From NCBI RefSeq assembly GCF_012927165.1, contig NZ_JABBGA010000017.1, forward strand, positions 1-64,000: a stretch of 64,000 nt of DNA, given 5' to 3'. Shown here piece by piece: positions 45,314 through 53,949 of the stretch (positions are counted from its first letter, which is position 1; every line of letters starts with the position of its first letter). Below the pieces are notes generated by a model. The model ran no database searches. It had not been told where the DNA came from and worked only from the letters and a program-made list of their open reading frames with translations. The stretch is from Zoogloea dura. Lineage in GTDB: Bacteria; Pseudomonadota; Gammaproteobacteria; Burkholderiales; Rhodocyclaceae. A program made the position numbers and the translations under genes.

Positions 45314-46810
45314 ATGCAAAACCAACTCCTCTTTCCCCTCCCCCGCCGCGCCATCGGCCTGCTCGCCAGCCTGCTGCTCCTGGCCGGCTGCTCGGTGGCC
45401 CCGACCTACCAGAAGCCGTCCGTCGCCACCCCGGCGGCCTTCAAGGAGGCCCCCGCCACCGATGCGGCCTGGAAGCCCGCCGAGCCCGCCGACCAGCTGC
45501 CCCGCGGCGACTGGTGGTCGGTGTTCCACGATCCGCAGCTCGACCGCCTCGAGCGGGACGCGGTGGAGGCCAACCCGAACCTGGTAGCCGCCGCCGCCCG
45601 CCTCGGCCAGGCCCGGGCCCTCGAACAGTCGGCCCATGCGGCCCGCCTGCCACAGGTCGGCGTCGGCTTCGGCCCGACCCGCCAGCGGCCCTCGCCGGCT
45701 TCCCAGGGCCTCGCCGCAGACGCCGACACCCGCAGCACCACCCTGTGGCGTGGCCAGGCCACGGTGGCCTACGAGGTGGACCTGTTCGGCCGCCTGTCCG
45801 GCACCGAGGACGCCGCCCGCCTCGACACGGAGCGCAACGAAGCCTTGTTCGGCGCCACCCTGCTGGCCCTCCAGGCCGACGTGGCCCAGGCCTACTTCCT
45901 GATCCGTGAGCTGGACGCTGCCCAGGCGCTGTATGTGGACACGGTCAAGCTCCGCAGCGACACCCTGCGCCTGCTGCAGCGCCGCTTCGACGAAGGCGAC
46001 ATCGACGAGCTCGACCTGGCCCGGGCCCGCAGCGAACTGGCCGCGGCCCGCTCGGAATCCCTCGGTCTGGCACGCCAGCGGGCCGTGGCCGAACACGCCC
46101 TGGCGATCCTGCTGGGCAAGCCGCCGGCCGAGTTCAGCCTGCCTGCCCAACCCCTGGCGCGGATGGCCATCCCGGTGCCGGCCGGCCTGCCCTCGGCCCT
46201 GCTCGAGCGCCGCCCCGACATAGCCGCCGCCGAACGGGCCATGGCCGCGGCCAATGCCCGCATCGGCGTCGCCCAGGCGGCCTGGTTCCCGCGCCTGGCG
46301 CTCACCGGCGCCCTCGGCTACGAGGCCGGTGGTCTCGGTGATCTATTCAAGTACGCCAGCCGCAGCTTCGTGCTGGGCCCCCTGGTGGGCACCGCCCTGA
46401 GCCTGCCCGTGTTCGACGGCGGAGCCCGTCAGGCGGGCCTGGACCAAGCCCGTGCGGCTTACGCGGAGGACAGCGCGCGCTACCGCCAGACGGTGCTCCA
46501 GGCCTTCCGCGAAGTGGAGGACAACCTGGCCGGCCTGCGCCTGCTGGGTGAGCAGCACGGCGAGCAGGACCAGGCCGTGGCCGCCGCCGAACGGGCTGCC
46601 CGGCTGGCCCGCCTGCAGTACCGGGAAGGCGCGGTCAGCTACCTCAACGTACTGGATGCGGAGCGCAGCGTGCTGCAGCAGCAACGCACGGCCGTCAGCC
46701 TCGACGGCGAGCGGGCCCGCGCCACGGTGAACCTGATCCGCGCCCTCGGTGGCGGCTGGACGGCAGCCGCGCCGCAGGCCGCCATCAACGGGCCCGCGCG
46801 CGGTGGCTGA
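45314..46810 (+). CDS. RND efflux outer-membrane lipoprotein (NodT/OprN-like)
   Basis: The 498-residue TolC-family protein has a lipoprotein signal (LLLLAGCSVAPTYQKP). The two outer-membrane-factor repeats are recognised by WWSVFHDPQLDRLERDAVEANPNL, VAYEVDLFGRL, ERRPDIAAAERAMAAANARIGVAQA and YREGAVSYLNVLDAERSVLQQQ. It forms the trimeric exit duct of the pump. GGAGTAAGACC precedes the ATG. Confidence 0.94.
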   Translation: MQNQLLFPLPRRAIGLLASLLLLAGCSVAPTYQKPSVATPAAFKEAPATDAAWKPAEPADQLPRGDWWSVFHDPQLDRLERDAVEANPNLVAAAARLGQARALEQSAHAARLPQVGVGFGPTRQRPSPASQGLAADADTRSTTLWRGQATVAYEVDLFGRLSGTEDAARLDTERNEALFGATLLALQADVAQAYFLIRELDAAQALYVDTVKLRSDTLRLLQRRFDEGDIDELDLARARSELAAARSESLGLARQRAVAEHALAILLGKPPAEFSLPAQPLARMAIPVPAGLPSALLERRPDIAAAERAMAAANARIGVAQAAWFPRLALTGALGYEAGGLGDLFKYASRSFVLGPLVGTALSLPVFDGGARQAGLDQARAAYAEDSARYRQTVLQAFREVEDNLAGLRLLGEQHGEQDQAVAAAERAARLARLQYREGAVSYLNVLDAERSVLQQQRTAVSLDGERARATVNLIRALGGGWTAAAPQAAINGPARGG

Positions 46811-46872
46811 TGTGAGCAGCTCGGTTGACCACCAAGGCGGGCCGAATCGCCTGCTGCTTTGCATCAAGGGGG

Positions 46873-46907
46873 TGAAGACCGATAAGCTACGGGGCTGACG
46901 GTCTTCA
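46873..46907. repeat. Inverted repeat upstream of the amino-acid transporter operon
   Basis: TGAAGACCG (46873-46881) and CGGTCTTCA (46899-46907) form a 9 bp stem with a 17-base loop, 15 bases before the first gene. There is no T-run, so an operator or mRNA leader structure is more likely than a terminator. Confidence 0.45.
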
Positions 46908-46922
46908 GCCCTGCCCATCATC

Positions 46923-47945
46923 ATGCCCCCAGCCTTCCGCCTGCTGGCCGCCGCCGCGGCCCTCGCCCTCGCCCCCCTGCCAGCCTTCGCCGGCAAGACC
47001 CTCGACGCCATCAAGTCCCGCGGCCAGCTCGCCTGCGGCGTCAGCACGGGGGTGATCGGCTTCTCTGCAGCCGACAGCCAGGGCCAGTGGAAGGGCCTGG
47101 ACGTGGACGTCTGCAAGGCCATCGCCGCCGCCGTGCTGGGCGATCCGAACAAGGTGCGCTGGGTGCCCCTCAGCTCCCAGCAGCGCTTCACCGCGCTGCA
47201 GTCCGGCGAGGTGGACATCCTGTCCCGCAACACCACCTGGAGCCTGACCCGGGATGCCGGCCAGGGCCTGCACTTCGCCGGTGTCACCTACTACGACGGC
47301 CAGGGCTTCCTGGTCGCAAAGAAGACCAAGGTGAGCAGCGCGAAGCAACTCAGGAATGCCGAGGTGTGCGTACAGTCGGGCACCACCACCGAAAAGAACC
47401 TGGCCGACTTCGCCCGCGCCCAGGGCATCAAGATCAAGCCGGTGGTCTTCGACAAGTTCGAAGCCTCCCTCAAGGCCTTCTTCAGCGGCCGCTGCCAGGC
47501 CTACACCACCGACGCCTCGGCCCTGGCCTTCATCCGCGCCAAGGAAGCCCCCAACCCGGACGATTACCAGGTACTGCCCGAACTGATCTCAAAGGAGCCC
47601 CTCGGCCCGGCCGTACGGCGCGGCGACGACGAGTGGTTCGCCATCGTCAAATGGACCGTCAATGCGCTGATCGAGGCCGAAGAGCTGGGCATCACCCAGG
47701 CCCGGGTGGACAGCCTCAAGTCGTCCGCCGACCCGTCGGTACAACGCTTCCTCGGGGTAGGCGAAGATCTCGGCAAGAACCTCGGCCTGGACCGCAACTG
47801 GGCCGCCCGGGCGGTCAAGGCGGTGGGCAACTATGGCGAGATCTTCAACCGCAACCTGGGGGCCGAGTCACCCCTCAAGCTGCCCCGCGGCCTCAACGCC
47901 CAGTGGAACAAGGGCGGCATCCTGTACGCCCTGCCCCTGCGCTGA
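46923..47945 (+). CDS. aapJ: Polar amino-acid ABC transporter, periplasmic binding protein (AapJ-like)
   Basis: The 340-residue protein has a signal peptide (FRLLAAAAALALAPLPAFA). The AapJ/BztA family motifs are TLDAIKSRGQLACGVSTGVIGFS, GLDVDVCKAIAAAVLGD, LSRNTTWSLTRDAG, DASALAFIRAKE and SKEPLGPAVRRGDDEWFAIVKW. It binds general L-amino acids such as Glu, Gln or Asp. It heads a three-gene set with two permeases. Confidence 0.92.
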   Translation: MPPAFRLLAAAAALALAPLPAFAGKTLDAIKSRGQLACGVSTGVIGFSAADSQGQWKGLDVDVCKAIAAAVLGDPNKVRWVPLSSQQRFTALQSGEVDILSRNTTWSLTRDAGQGLHFAGVTYYDGQGFLVAKKTKVSSAKQLRNAEVCVQSGTTTEKNLADFARAQGIKIKPVVFDKFEASLKAFFSGRCQAYTTDASALAFIRAKEAPNPDDYQVLPELISKEPLGPAVRRGDDEWFAIVKWTVNALIEAEELGITQARVDSLKSSADPSVQRFLGVGEDLGKNLGLDRNWAARAVKAVGNYGEIFNRNLGAESPLKLPRGLNAQWNKGGILYALPLR

Positions 47946-47948
47946 CCC

Positions 47949-48911
47949 ATGGCCGGACGCCGCCGCAGCGCCTGGCTGGCCCAGGCCCTGATCCTCGCCG
48001 CCGTGCTGGCGCTGGCCGCGCTGCTGGCCACCACCACGGCCGGCCACCTGCAGGAACGGGGCATCCGCAGCGGCTTTGATTTTCTGCTGGAACCGGCGGG
48101 CTTCGCCCTCGGCGAAAGCCTGCTGCCCTTCGAGCCCGGCGACACCACCCTGCGGGCCTTTGCCGCCGGCCTGCTCAACACCTTGCGGGTGGCCCTGCCG
48201 GCCGCTGCCCTGGCCCTTCTGATCGGCATCGCCGCGGGCTTCGGCCGACTCGCCGAAAACCCGCTGCTGCGCGGCCTGGCCGGCGCCTTCGTCACCGGCG
48301 TGCGCAACCTGCCGCTGCTGCTCCACCTGCTGGCCTGGTACTTCATCCTGACCGACCTGCTGCCGCCCGGCGACGCCGCCTTCAACCCGCTGCCCGGCGT
48401 GTTCCTGAGCAAGTCCGGGCTGGCCCTGCCCTGGTGGGGCGAGGCCGGATTCGAGATCCCGCAACCTGCCGGCTTCGGCCTGGAAGGCGGCGCCAACCTG
48501 ACCCCCGAATACCTGGCCCTGCTGGTCGGCCTGTCGGTCTACAGTGCCGCCTACATCGCCGAGACCCTGCGCGGCGCAGTGCTGGCCCTGCCCCCCGGCC
48601 AGCGCCTGTCAGCGCTCGCCCTGGGCATGAGCGCGCGCCAGGCCTTCCTGCTCGTCCTACTGCCCCAGGCCTGGCGGGCAGCCCTGCCGCCGGTGACCAG
48701 CCAGATCCTCAACCTGCTCAAGAACGCCTCCCTGGCGGTGGCCATCGGCTACCCCGACCTGGTGTCGGTGGCCGGTACCAGCCTCAACCAGACCGGCCGG
48801 GCGATCGAATGCCTGAGCATCGTGGTGGCGGTGTATCTGGCCCTCTCCCTGTTCGCCGCGGCAATCAGCCACCGGCTGGAAGCACGCCTGTTCCGGGAGC
48901 AGGGGGAATGA
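47949..48911 (+). CDS. aapQ: Polar amino-acid ABC transporter permease 1 (AapQ-like)
   Basis: The 320-residue permease has an early helix and a long periplasmic loop (GIRSGFDFLLEPAGFALGESLLPFEPGD), as in AapQ. The conserved transport domain shows GLLNTLRVALPAAALALLIG, AYIAETLRGAVLALPPGQRLSALALGMS (EAA loop) and LLKNASLAVAIGYPDLV. It lies 3 bases after aapJ and overlaps aapM by four bases. It pairs with AapM to form the channel. Confidence 0.92.
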   Translation: MAGRRRSAWLAQALILAAVLALAALLATTTAGHLQERGIRSGFDFLLEPAGFALGESLLPFEPGDTTLRAFAAGLLNTLRVALPAAALALLIGIAAGFGRLAENPLLRGLAGAFVTGVRNLPLLLHLLAWYFILTDLLPPGDAAFNPLPGVFLSKSGLALPWWGEAGFEIPQPAGFGLEGGANLTPEYLALLVGLSVYSAAYIAETLRGAVLALPPGQRLSALALGMSARQAFLLVLLPQAWRAALPPVTSQILNLLKNASLAVAIGYPDLVSVAGTSLNQTGRAIECLSIVVAVYLALSLFAAAISHRLEARLFREQGE

Positions 48912-49972
48912 GCTTCGGCAGCCTGCGCCGGACCCTCTTCGGTGACCCCCTCAACACCCTGCTGAGCCTGGGCGTGCTGGCACTGCTGGCCTGGAGCCTG
49001 CCGGCCCTGTTGCGCTGGGCCGTGCTGGAGGCACAGTTCGCCGCCGACGTGGGGGCCTGCGAGGCCCTCGATCACCGGGGCGCGTGCTGGGGCGTGGTGG
49101 CGGAGAAAGCCCGTTTCATCCTGCTCGGGCGCTATCCGGCGGAGCAGGCCTGGTGCCCGGTGCTGGCGGCCCTGCTGATCATCGGCGGCTGGCTGGGAGC
49201 GGCCTCCGGCCGCCTGCCCGGTGCCGCCGTGGCCAGCTGCCTGCTGCTGCCCCCGCTCCTCGCCTTCCCACTGCTAGGCGGCGGCTTCGCCGGGCTGGAG
49301 ACGGTGCCCACCGAACTGTGGGGCGGCCTGCCCCTGACCCTGCTGCTGACCGGAGCCGGGCTGGCCGGCGCCCTGCCGCTGGGCATCGCCATCGCCTACG
49401 GGCGCCGCTCGTCCCTGCACCTGCTGCGCGCCCTGCTCACCGCAGGGGTCGAGCTGGCGCGGGGCATTCCTCTGGTGGCGGCACTGTTCATGGCGTCTTT
49501 CCTGCTGCCCCTGTTCTTCCCGGAAGGCGGAGGGCTGGACATGCTGTGGCGGGTGCTGATCGCCATCGTGCTGTTCGCCGCGGCCTATCTCTCCGAGATC
49601 GTGCGCGGCGGGCTGCAGGCCTTTCCCGCCGGGCAGCGGGACGCCGCCGCCGCCCTGGGTTTCAGCCCCTGGCAGACCGAGCGCTGGATCGTCCTGCCCC
49701 AGGTGCTGCGCCAGGTGGCGCCTTCGCTCGCCAACAGCGCCATCGCCCTGTTCAAGGACACCTCTCTGGTCACCGTGGTGAGCCTCTACGAGCTGACCGG
49801 CTCCCTAGGCCTGGCCCTCGCCGGGGACGCCCAGTGGCGCCCCTTCTACCTCGAGGCCTGGCTGTTCATCGCGGCCATCTACTGGATCGGCTGCAGCCTG
49901 ATCGCCCGCCTGGCCCAGCTGGCAACCCGCGGTGCCGCCCCCCGCCCCCAGGCCGATCCACCCGGCAATTAG
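48908..49972 (+). CDS. aapM: Polar amino-acid ABC transporter permease 2 (AapM-like)
   Basis: The 354-residue permease starts at ATGA overlapping the aapQ stop. It has CWGVVAEKARFILLGRYP, VELARGIPLVAALFMASFLLPLFFPEG, LSEIVRGGLQAFPAGQRDAAAALGFS and IALFKDTSLVTVVSLYEL, as in AapM/BztC. The ATPase gene aapP, which normally follows, is missing here; the next gene is on the opposite strand and overlaps by three bases at the stop codons. The ATPase must be encoded elsewhere or shared. Confidence 0.92.
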   Translation: MSFGSLRRTLFGDPLNTLLSLGVLALLAWSLPALLRWAVLEAQFAADVGACEALDHRGACWGVVAEKARFILLGRYPAEQAWCPVLAALLIIGGWLGAASGRLPGAAVASCLLLPPLLAFPLLGGGFAGLETVPTELWGGLPLTLLLTGAGLAGALPLGIAIAYGRRSSLHLLRALLTAGVELARGIPLVAALFMASFLLPLFFPEGGGLDMLWRVLIAIVLFAAAYLSEIVRGGLQAFPAGQRDAAAALGFSPWQTERWIVLPQVLRQVAPSLANSAIALFKDTSLVTVVSLYELTGSLGLALAGDAQWRPFYLEAWLFIAAIYWIGCSLIARLAQLATRGAAPRPQADPPGN

Positions 49973-51297
49973 CCGACCGGCGCGCTCAGCGGGACGGGAG
50001 GCGCGTCCCGCCCCCCCTGCCGGGCCAGCCAGGCCGAGAACCAGACCGTCACCCCTTCCCGCTCCTCCATCAGGACGCCGGCCTCGCCCCCCATCTGCGC
50101 AGCCAGGTGGCGCAGATGCAGGAGGCGCAGACCGAATGCGCCGGAGGTCCCCAAGGCTCCGCCGCCGCCGGGCTCCGCGTCCTGCATCAGTTGCGCAATC
50201 TGCCCCGGTGCAAGGCCGACCACACAGCCCCTGAGCCTGAACTCGACGAGCACCCCAAGACGGCTCTCCCTTGCGCTGCGTACCTCCAGCGTGATGCTGC
50301 CGGGCCGGGCCGGGCTGAGGCCCTGGGCCACCAGGCTGTGCAGAGCGTGGGTCATGCGCGCTCCGTCACCTAGCAGGCATGCGGGCAGCGGTGTCATGTC
50401 GACATGCAAATACGGCCCCCGCCCCGCAGCAGTAGAGGTGTGGCTGACGATGACCTGTCCGATGATTTCATCCAGCGCCATCCTGTCCACATTCAGCGAG
50501 AAGTCAGCGGCATTGGCGTTGGCACGGGTGATATCAGCGACCGCATCGACCAGTCCCAGCAAGTGCCGAGCCGCGCCGCGCAGGCGTTCGCGACGGCCCG
50601 CGTGCTGCAGGCCATCACCCTGTCCATCACCCTGCAACAGACCCAGGATGGCATGAACCGCCGGCCTCATCTCGCCGGCCGCCGCCACCATGAAGTCATT
50701 GCGGGCGCGGCCGTCGCGCTGTGCCTGCTCGAGCCCGGCCTGCAAGGCCCTCAGGCGGGAGGGCTCCCCGGTCTCCAAGGCAACGAACATCAGGACATGG
50801 ACCAGGACGACCGCGGCCAGCAGGTAATCCAGCGGAGTCCCGGCCTGCAGCAGCAGGGTCAGCATCGGCACGCCTAGCAGGCCTGCGCAGATCCGCAGCC
50901 TGAGCGGCTCGGCAGCCACCAGCGGACGGACAAAGCGCGCCACACCACTGAGCACCCCCGCCAGCAGGAAGCACAGTGACTCACTCGCCTCCTGCGCCAG
51001 CAGCGGGACAACGATGGCCCAGGCCGTGGCCAGCAGCACCGCGGCGTCCGCGCAAGAACGCGGATCCTCCCGAGCGGCCTCCGCGGCCATGGCATCCCGC
51101 TGTGCCCTGACCAGATGGAGGCCCGCCAGGAAAATGCCGGCAAACCACGCCAGCAGTGACAGCATTGACTGCCTTCCCTCCACAGCCACGGCGGCCAGCA
51201 GCAACAAGCCGAGGCCGAGACTGGCCACCCAGGCCGCGCGGAAGTCACGAGCTGAGGCCGCAATAATGCGGACGGAAGCAGGCAGCGAATACATCAT
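49969..51297 (-). CDS. Membrane histidine-kinase-like protein lacking the phospho-acceptor His
   Basis: The 442-residue protein has four to six predicted hydrophobic segments in residues 1-175. A HisKA-like helix pair follows (RNDFMVAAAGEMRPAVHAILGLLQ), then an HATPase-like region. Where kinases have SHE(L/I)RTP, this reads AGEMRP, so the His is Gly. The N-box equivalent (MTHALHSLVAQGLSPAR) lacks its Asn, and the region holds GAFGLRLLHLRHLAAQMGGE where kinases have a G2 box. It is probably a pseudokinase or sensor scaffold. No response regulator is adjacent. Confidence 0.75.
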   Translation of the reverse strand: MMYSLPASVRIIAASARDFRAAWVASLGLGLLLLAAVAVEGRQSMLSLLAWFAGIFLAGLHLVRAQRDAMAAEAAREDPRSCADAAVLLATAWAIVVPLLAQEASESLCFLLAGVLSGVARFVRPLVAAEPLRLRICAGLLGVPMLTLLLQAGTPLDYLLAAVVLVHVLMFVALETGEPSRLRALQAGLEQAQRDGRARNDFMVAAAGEMRPAVHAILGLLQGDGQGDGLQHAGRRERLRGAARHLLGLVDAVADITRANANAADFSLNVDRMALDEIIGQVIVSHTSTAAGRGPYLHVDMTPLPACLLGDGARMTHALHSLVAQGLSPARPGSITLEVRSARESRLGVLVEFRLRGCVVGLAPGQIAQLMQDAEPGGGGALGTSGAFGLRLLHLRHLAAQMGGEAGVLMEEREGVTVWFSAWLARQGGRDAPPVPLSAPVG

Positions 51298-51369
51298 GGA
51301 CAGCGCACCTCACCCTGCATGGGGAACAAGCCCCCATTATGGGGAAAATATGCGCTGGAGCGGAAAGCC

Positions 51370-52260
51370 TCAGCGGATCGTCGTCCCCGCCTCCTCGAGC
51401 ATGCAGGCCAGTCGTGAGACGCCCGGACCGCACAGATCCGGATCGGCAAGCACCAGGTACATGTCGGCAAAGCGCACTTCCATGCCCCCCAGCGGCAGGA
51501 CCTTCAGGCTCCCCTCTTCCAATTCACGGCGGATGCGGGCCTCCGGATACCAGGCAAAGCCATGGCCGGCCACGGCTGCGGCAATCGACGTGGCCATGCT
51601 GCTGAAGGTCCAGCGCTGTTCCACCTCGATGGTGAGGCTGCGGGAAGTACGGCTCGATCCCGTTTCCCGCACCATCAGGTGGCGATGGGCACGCAGATCC
51701 TTCTCGCCCAGCACCCGCCCGGCCTGATGCAGGGGGTGCGATGCAGCGGCCACGGCCACCAGGCGCATGCGCAGCATTGGCTTGCCAAGGAAACCCGGCG
51801 GCACGTGGGGAGTCACCGCCAGATCGGCCTGGCCGGTGAGCAGAGCTTCACCGGTTCCGCCCATCACCGATTCGATCACCTCCACCCGGGTTCGCGGGGC
51901 TTCGGCACCAAAGCGGGCCAGGCAATCGACCAGCACCTCCGGCGGAAAGAGGATCTCCACCGCCAGGCCGATCTCCGCCTCCCAGCCCGCGGAGAGCTTG
52001 CGGGCGGCCTGCTCCAGGTCACTGGCCTCGGCCACCAGGGCCAGGGCCCGGCGATGGAGCATGCGCCCGGTCGGCGTAAGCACCGCCTTGCGCCCCTGGA
52101 TCTCGAAGGCTTTCACACCCAACTGGGACTCGATCTTCTGCACCGCGTAGGTGACCGCCGACTGGCTCTTGTGCAAGGCCTCGGCAGCCTGGGCATAGCC
52201 CCCCGCTTCAACCACCGCGATGAGCGCGCGCCACTGCTCCAGGGAAATGTGGGGAGTCAT
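51370..52260 (-). CDS. LysR-family regulator divergent from azoR and pirin
   Basis: The 296-residue protein begins MTPHISLEQWRALIAVVEAGGYAQAA with the helix-turn-helix HKSQSAVTYAVQKIESQLGVKAF and a standard LysR effector-binding domain. It is divergent from the azoreductase gene with a 115-base A/T-rich gap (52261-52375), a usual layout for an autoregulated activator of quinone or electrophile stress genes. The start at 52260 matches family length. Confidence 0.9.
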   Translation of the reverse strand: MTPHISLEQWRALIAVVEAGGYAQAAEALHKSQSAVTYAVQKIESQLGVKAFEIQGRKAVLTPTGRMLHRRALALVAEASDLEQAARKLSAGWEAEIGLAVEILFPPEVLVDCLARFGAEAPRTRVEVIESVMGGTGEALLTGQADLAVTPHVPPGFLGKPMLRMRLVAVAAASHPLHQAGRVLGEKDLRAHRHLMVRETGSSRTSRSLTIEVEQRWTFSSMATSIAAAVAGHGFAWYPEARIRRELEEGSLKVLPLGGMEVRFADMYLVLADPDLCGPGVSRLACMLEEAGTTIR

Positions 52261-52375
52261 CTGCACGGGCCAAACCTATCCATTAATTCGATCATTAGAA
52301 GCTAAATCTTCTTCTTTTTTATCTTCCTGGTAAATCATTAAATAGCAACACCAACCCACCCGATGGAGCAATCAA

Positions 52376-52978
52376 ATGAGCACCCTTCTGAAGATCAATG
52401 CCAGCCTGTTTTCCAGCCAGGGGCAGTCCAGCCAGTTGGCCGACCGCTTCGTGGCCGCCCGCCTCGCCGCCCATCCGGACACCCGGGTGATCAGCCGTGA
52501 CCTGGCCGCCGAAGCGGTGCCCCACCTGGATGCCGCCCGCTTCCTGTCCTTCCTGGCCAAGCCCGAGGAACGCAGCGCCGAACAGCAGGCGGTGGTGAGC
52601 TTCTCCGACGCGCTGATCGCCGAGATCCGCGAGGCCGACGAGGTCGTGATCGGCCTGCCCATGTACAACTTCGGCATTCCTTCGACTCTGAAGGCCTACT
52701 TCGACCACATCGCCCGCGCCGGCGTGACCTTCCGCTACACCGCCAATGGCCCCGAAGGCCTGCTCGGCGGCAAGAAGGTGCATGTCTTCGCGGCCCGCGG
52801 TGGCCTGTATGCCGGTACGCCGAAGGACAGCCAGACCACCTATGTGCGAGACTTCCTGGGCTTCATCGGCATCACCGACGTGGAATTTGTGTATGCCGAA
52901 GGCCTGAACATGGGTGAAGACAGCAAAAGCGCCGCCCTCAGCGCCGCCCACCGCCAGCTCGAACAACTGGCCGCCTGA
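52376..52978 (+). CDS. azoR: FMN-dependent NADH:quinone oxidoreductase / azoreductase
   Basis: The 200-residue flavodoxin-like protein begins MSTLLKINASLFSSQGQSSQLAD. It contains VVIGLPMYNFGIPSTLKAYFDHIARAGVTFRYTANGPEGLL and VHVFAARGGLYAG (split quotes of a continuous region), which are AzoR hallmarks. It reduces quinones and azo dyes with two electrons. GGAG precedes the ATG. It is followed after 15 bases by a pirin gene and likely activated by the divergent LysR protein. Confidence 0.93.
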   Translation: MSTLLKINASLFSSQGQSSQLADRFVAARLAAHPDTRVISRDLAAEAVPHLDAARFLSFLAKPEERSAEQQAVVSFSDALIAEIREADEVVIGLPMYNFGIPSTLKAYFDHIARAGVTFRYTANGPEGLLGGKKVHVFAARGGLYAGTPKDSQTTYVRDFLGFIGITDVEFVYAEGLNMGEDSKSAALSAAHRQLEQLAA

Positions 52979-52993
52979 CACAGGAGACACGCC

Positions 52994-53854
52994 ATGACCA
53001 CACGCAGCCTCGAACGGATCATTCCCTCCATCCCCGTCTCCGACGGGGCCGGGGTCAAGCTGAGGCGCAGCCTGGGCCAGAGCCAGGGGCTGCGTCTGGA
53101 CCCCTTCCTGATGCTCGACGAGTTCGCCTCGGACAATCCGGACGACTACATCGCCGGCTTCCCGCCGCACCCCCACCGGGGCTTCGAGACAGTGACCTAC
53201 ATGCTGGCCGGGGACTTCGAACATGAAGACCACCTGGGCCACAAGGGCCACCTGCGCGGCGGTGGCGCCCAGTGGATGACGGCCGGGCGCGGCATCATCC
53301 ATTCGGAAATGCCCCTGCAGGAATCAGGTCGCCTGCACGGCTTCCAGTTCTGGATCAACCTGCCGGCGGCCGAGAAGATGAAGCCGGCAGCCTATCGGGA
53401 CATCCAGCCCGAAGAGATTCCCCTGGTGAGCATTGCCGGTGGCACAGCCAAGGTCGTGGCGGGGCAGATGGAAGACAGCGAGGGGCGAGGCATTGCCGGG
53501 CCGATCCAGGGGCTCAGCACGGCCCCGCTCTTCCTCGACGTACGACTGGAAGCTGGCGCTACCTTCAGCCAGGCAGTTGCCGAGGGGCACTCGGCCTTCC
53601 TGTACCCCTATGAAGGCACGCTGCAGGTCGGCGACAGCCCGGCATCCCGCACGCTGGCAGCCCGTCAGGCGGGTGTGCTGTCCCCTGGCAGCCGGATCGC
53701 GGTACAGGCCGGTCCGGCGGGTGCGGCCTTCCTGCTGCTGGCGGCACGCCCCCTGGGCGAGCCGGTCGTCCAGTACGGGCCTTTCGTGATGAACACGCGT
53801 GAGGAAATCGAGCAGGCTCTCGACGATTACCGGACGGGGAAGCTGGCGGCCTGA
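52994..53854 (+). CDS. Pirin family bicupin protein
   Basis: The 286-residue protein has the pirin N-terminus with metal-binding FPPHPHRGFETVTYML, GAQWMTAGRGIIHSEMP and LHGFQFWINLP, and a C-terminal cupin with FVMNTREEIEQALDDYRTGKL. Bacterial pirins can act as quercetin 2,3-dioxygenases or redox sensors. Co-location with azoR suggests a role in quinone or aromatic stress. AGGAGA precedes the ATG. Confidence 0.92.
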   Translation: MTTRSLERIIPSIPVSDGAGVKLRRSLGQSQGLRLDPFLMLDEFASDNPDDYIAGFPPHPHRGFETVTYMLAGDFEHEDHLGHKGHLRGGGAQWMTAGRGIIHSEMPLQESGRLHGFQFWINLPAAEKMKPAAYRDIQPEEIPLVSIAGGTAKVVAGQMEDSEGRGIAGPIQGLSTAPLFLDVRLEAGATFSQAVAEGHSAFLYPYEGTLQVGDSPASRTLAARQAGVLSPGSRIAVQAGPAGAAFLLLAARPLGEPVVQYGPFVMNTREEIEQALDDYRTGKLAA

Positions 53855-53949
53855 ACCGGAATCACGCGAGTCTGATCACCCGGGTCTGCCCGGCCCGGCC
53901 GGGCCTCCCGGAGACATCCCCTGACGGGTGAGCCCGGGCCCCGGCATGC

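Noticed and set aside
41533-45354. 1273-codon open frame on the minus strand opposite the RND genes
   Set aside because: It is a mirror of the strongly GC3-biased mexEF-like genes; the product is His/Gly/Asp/Val-rich with no domains and no start signals.
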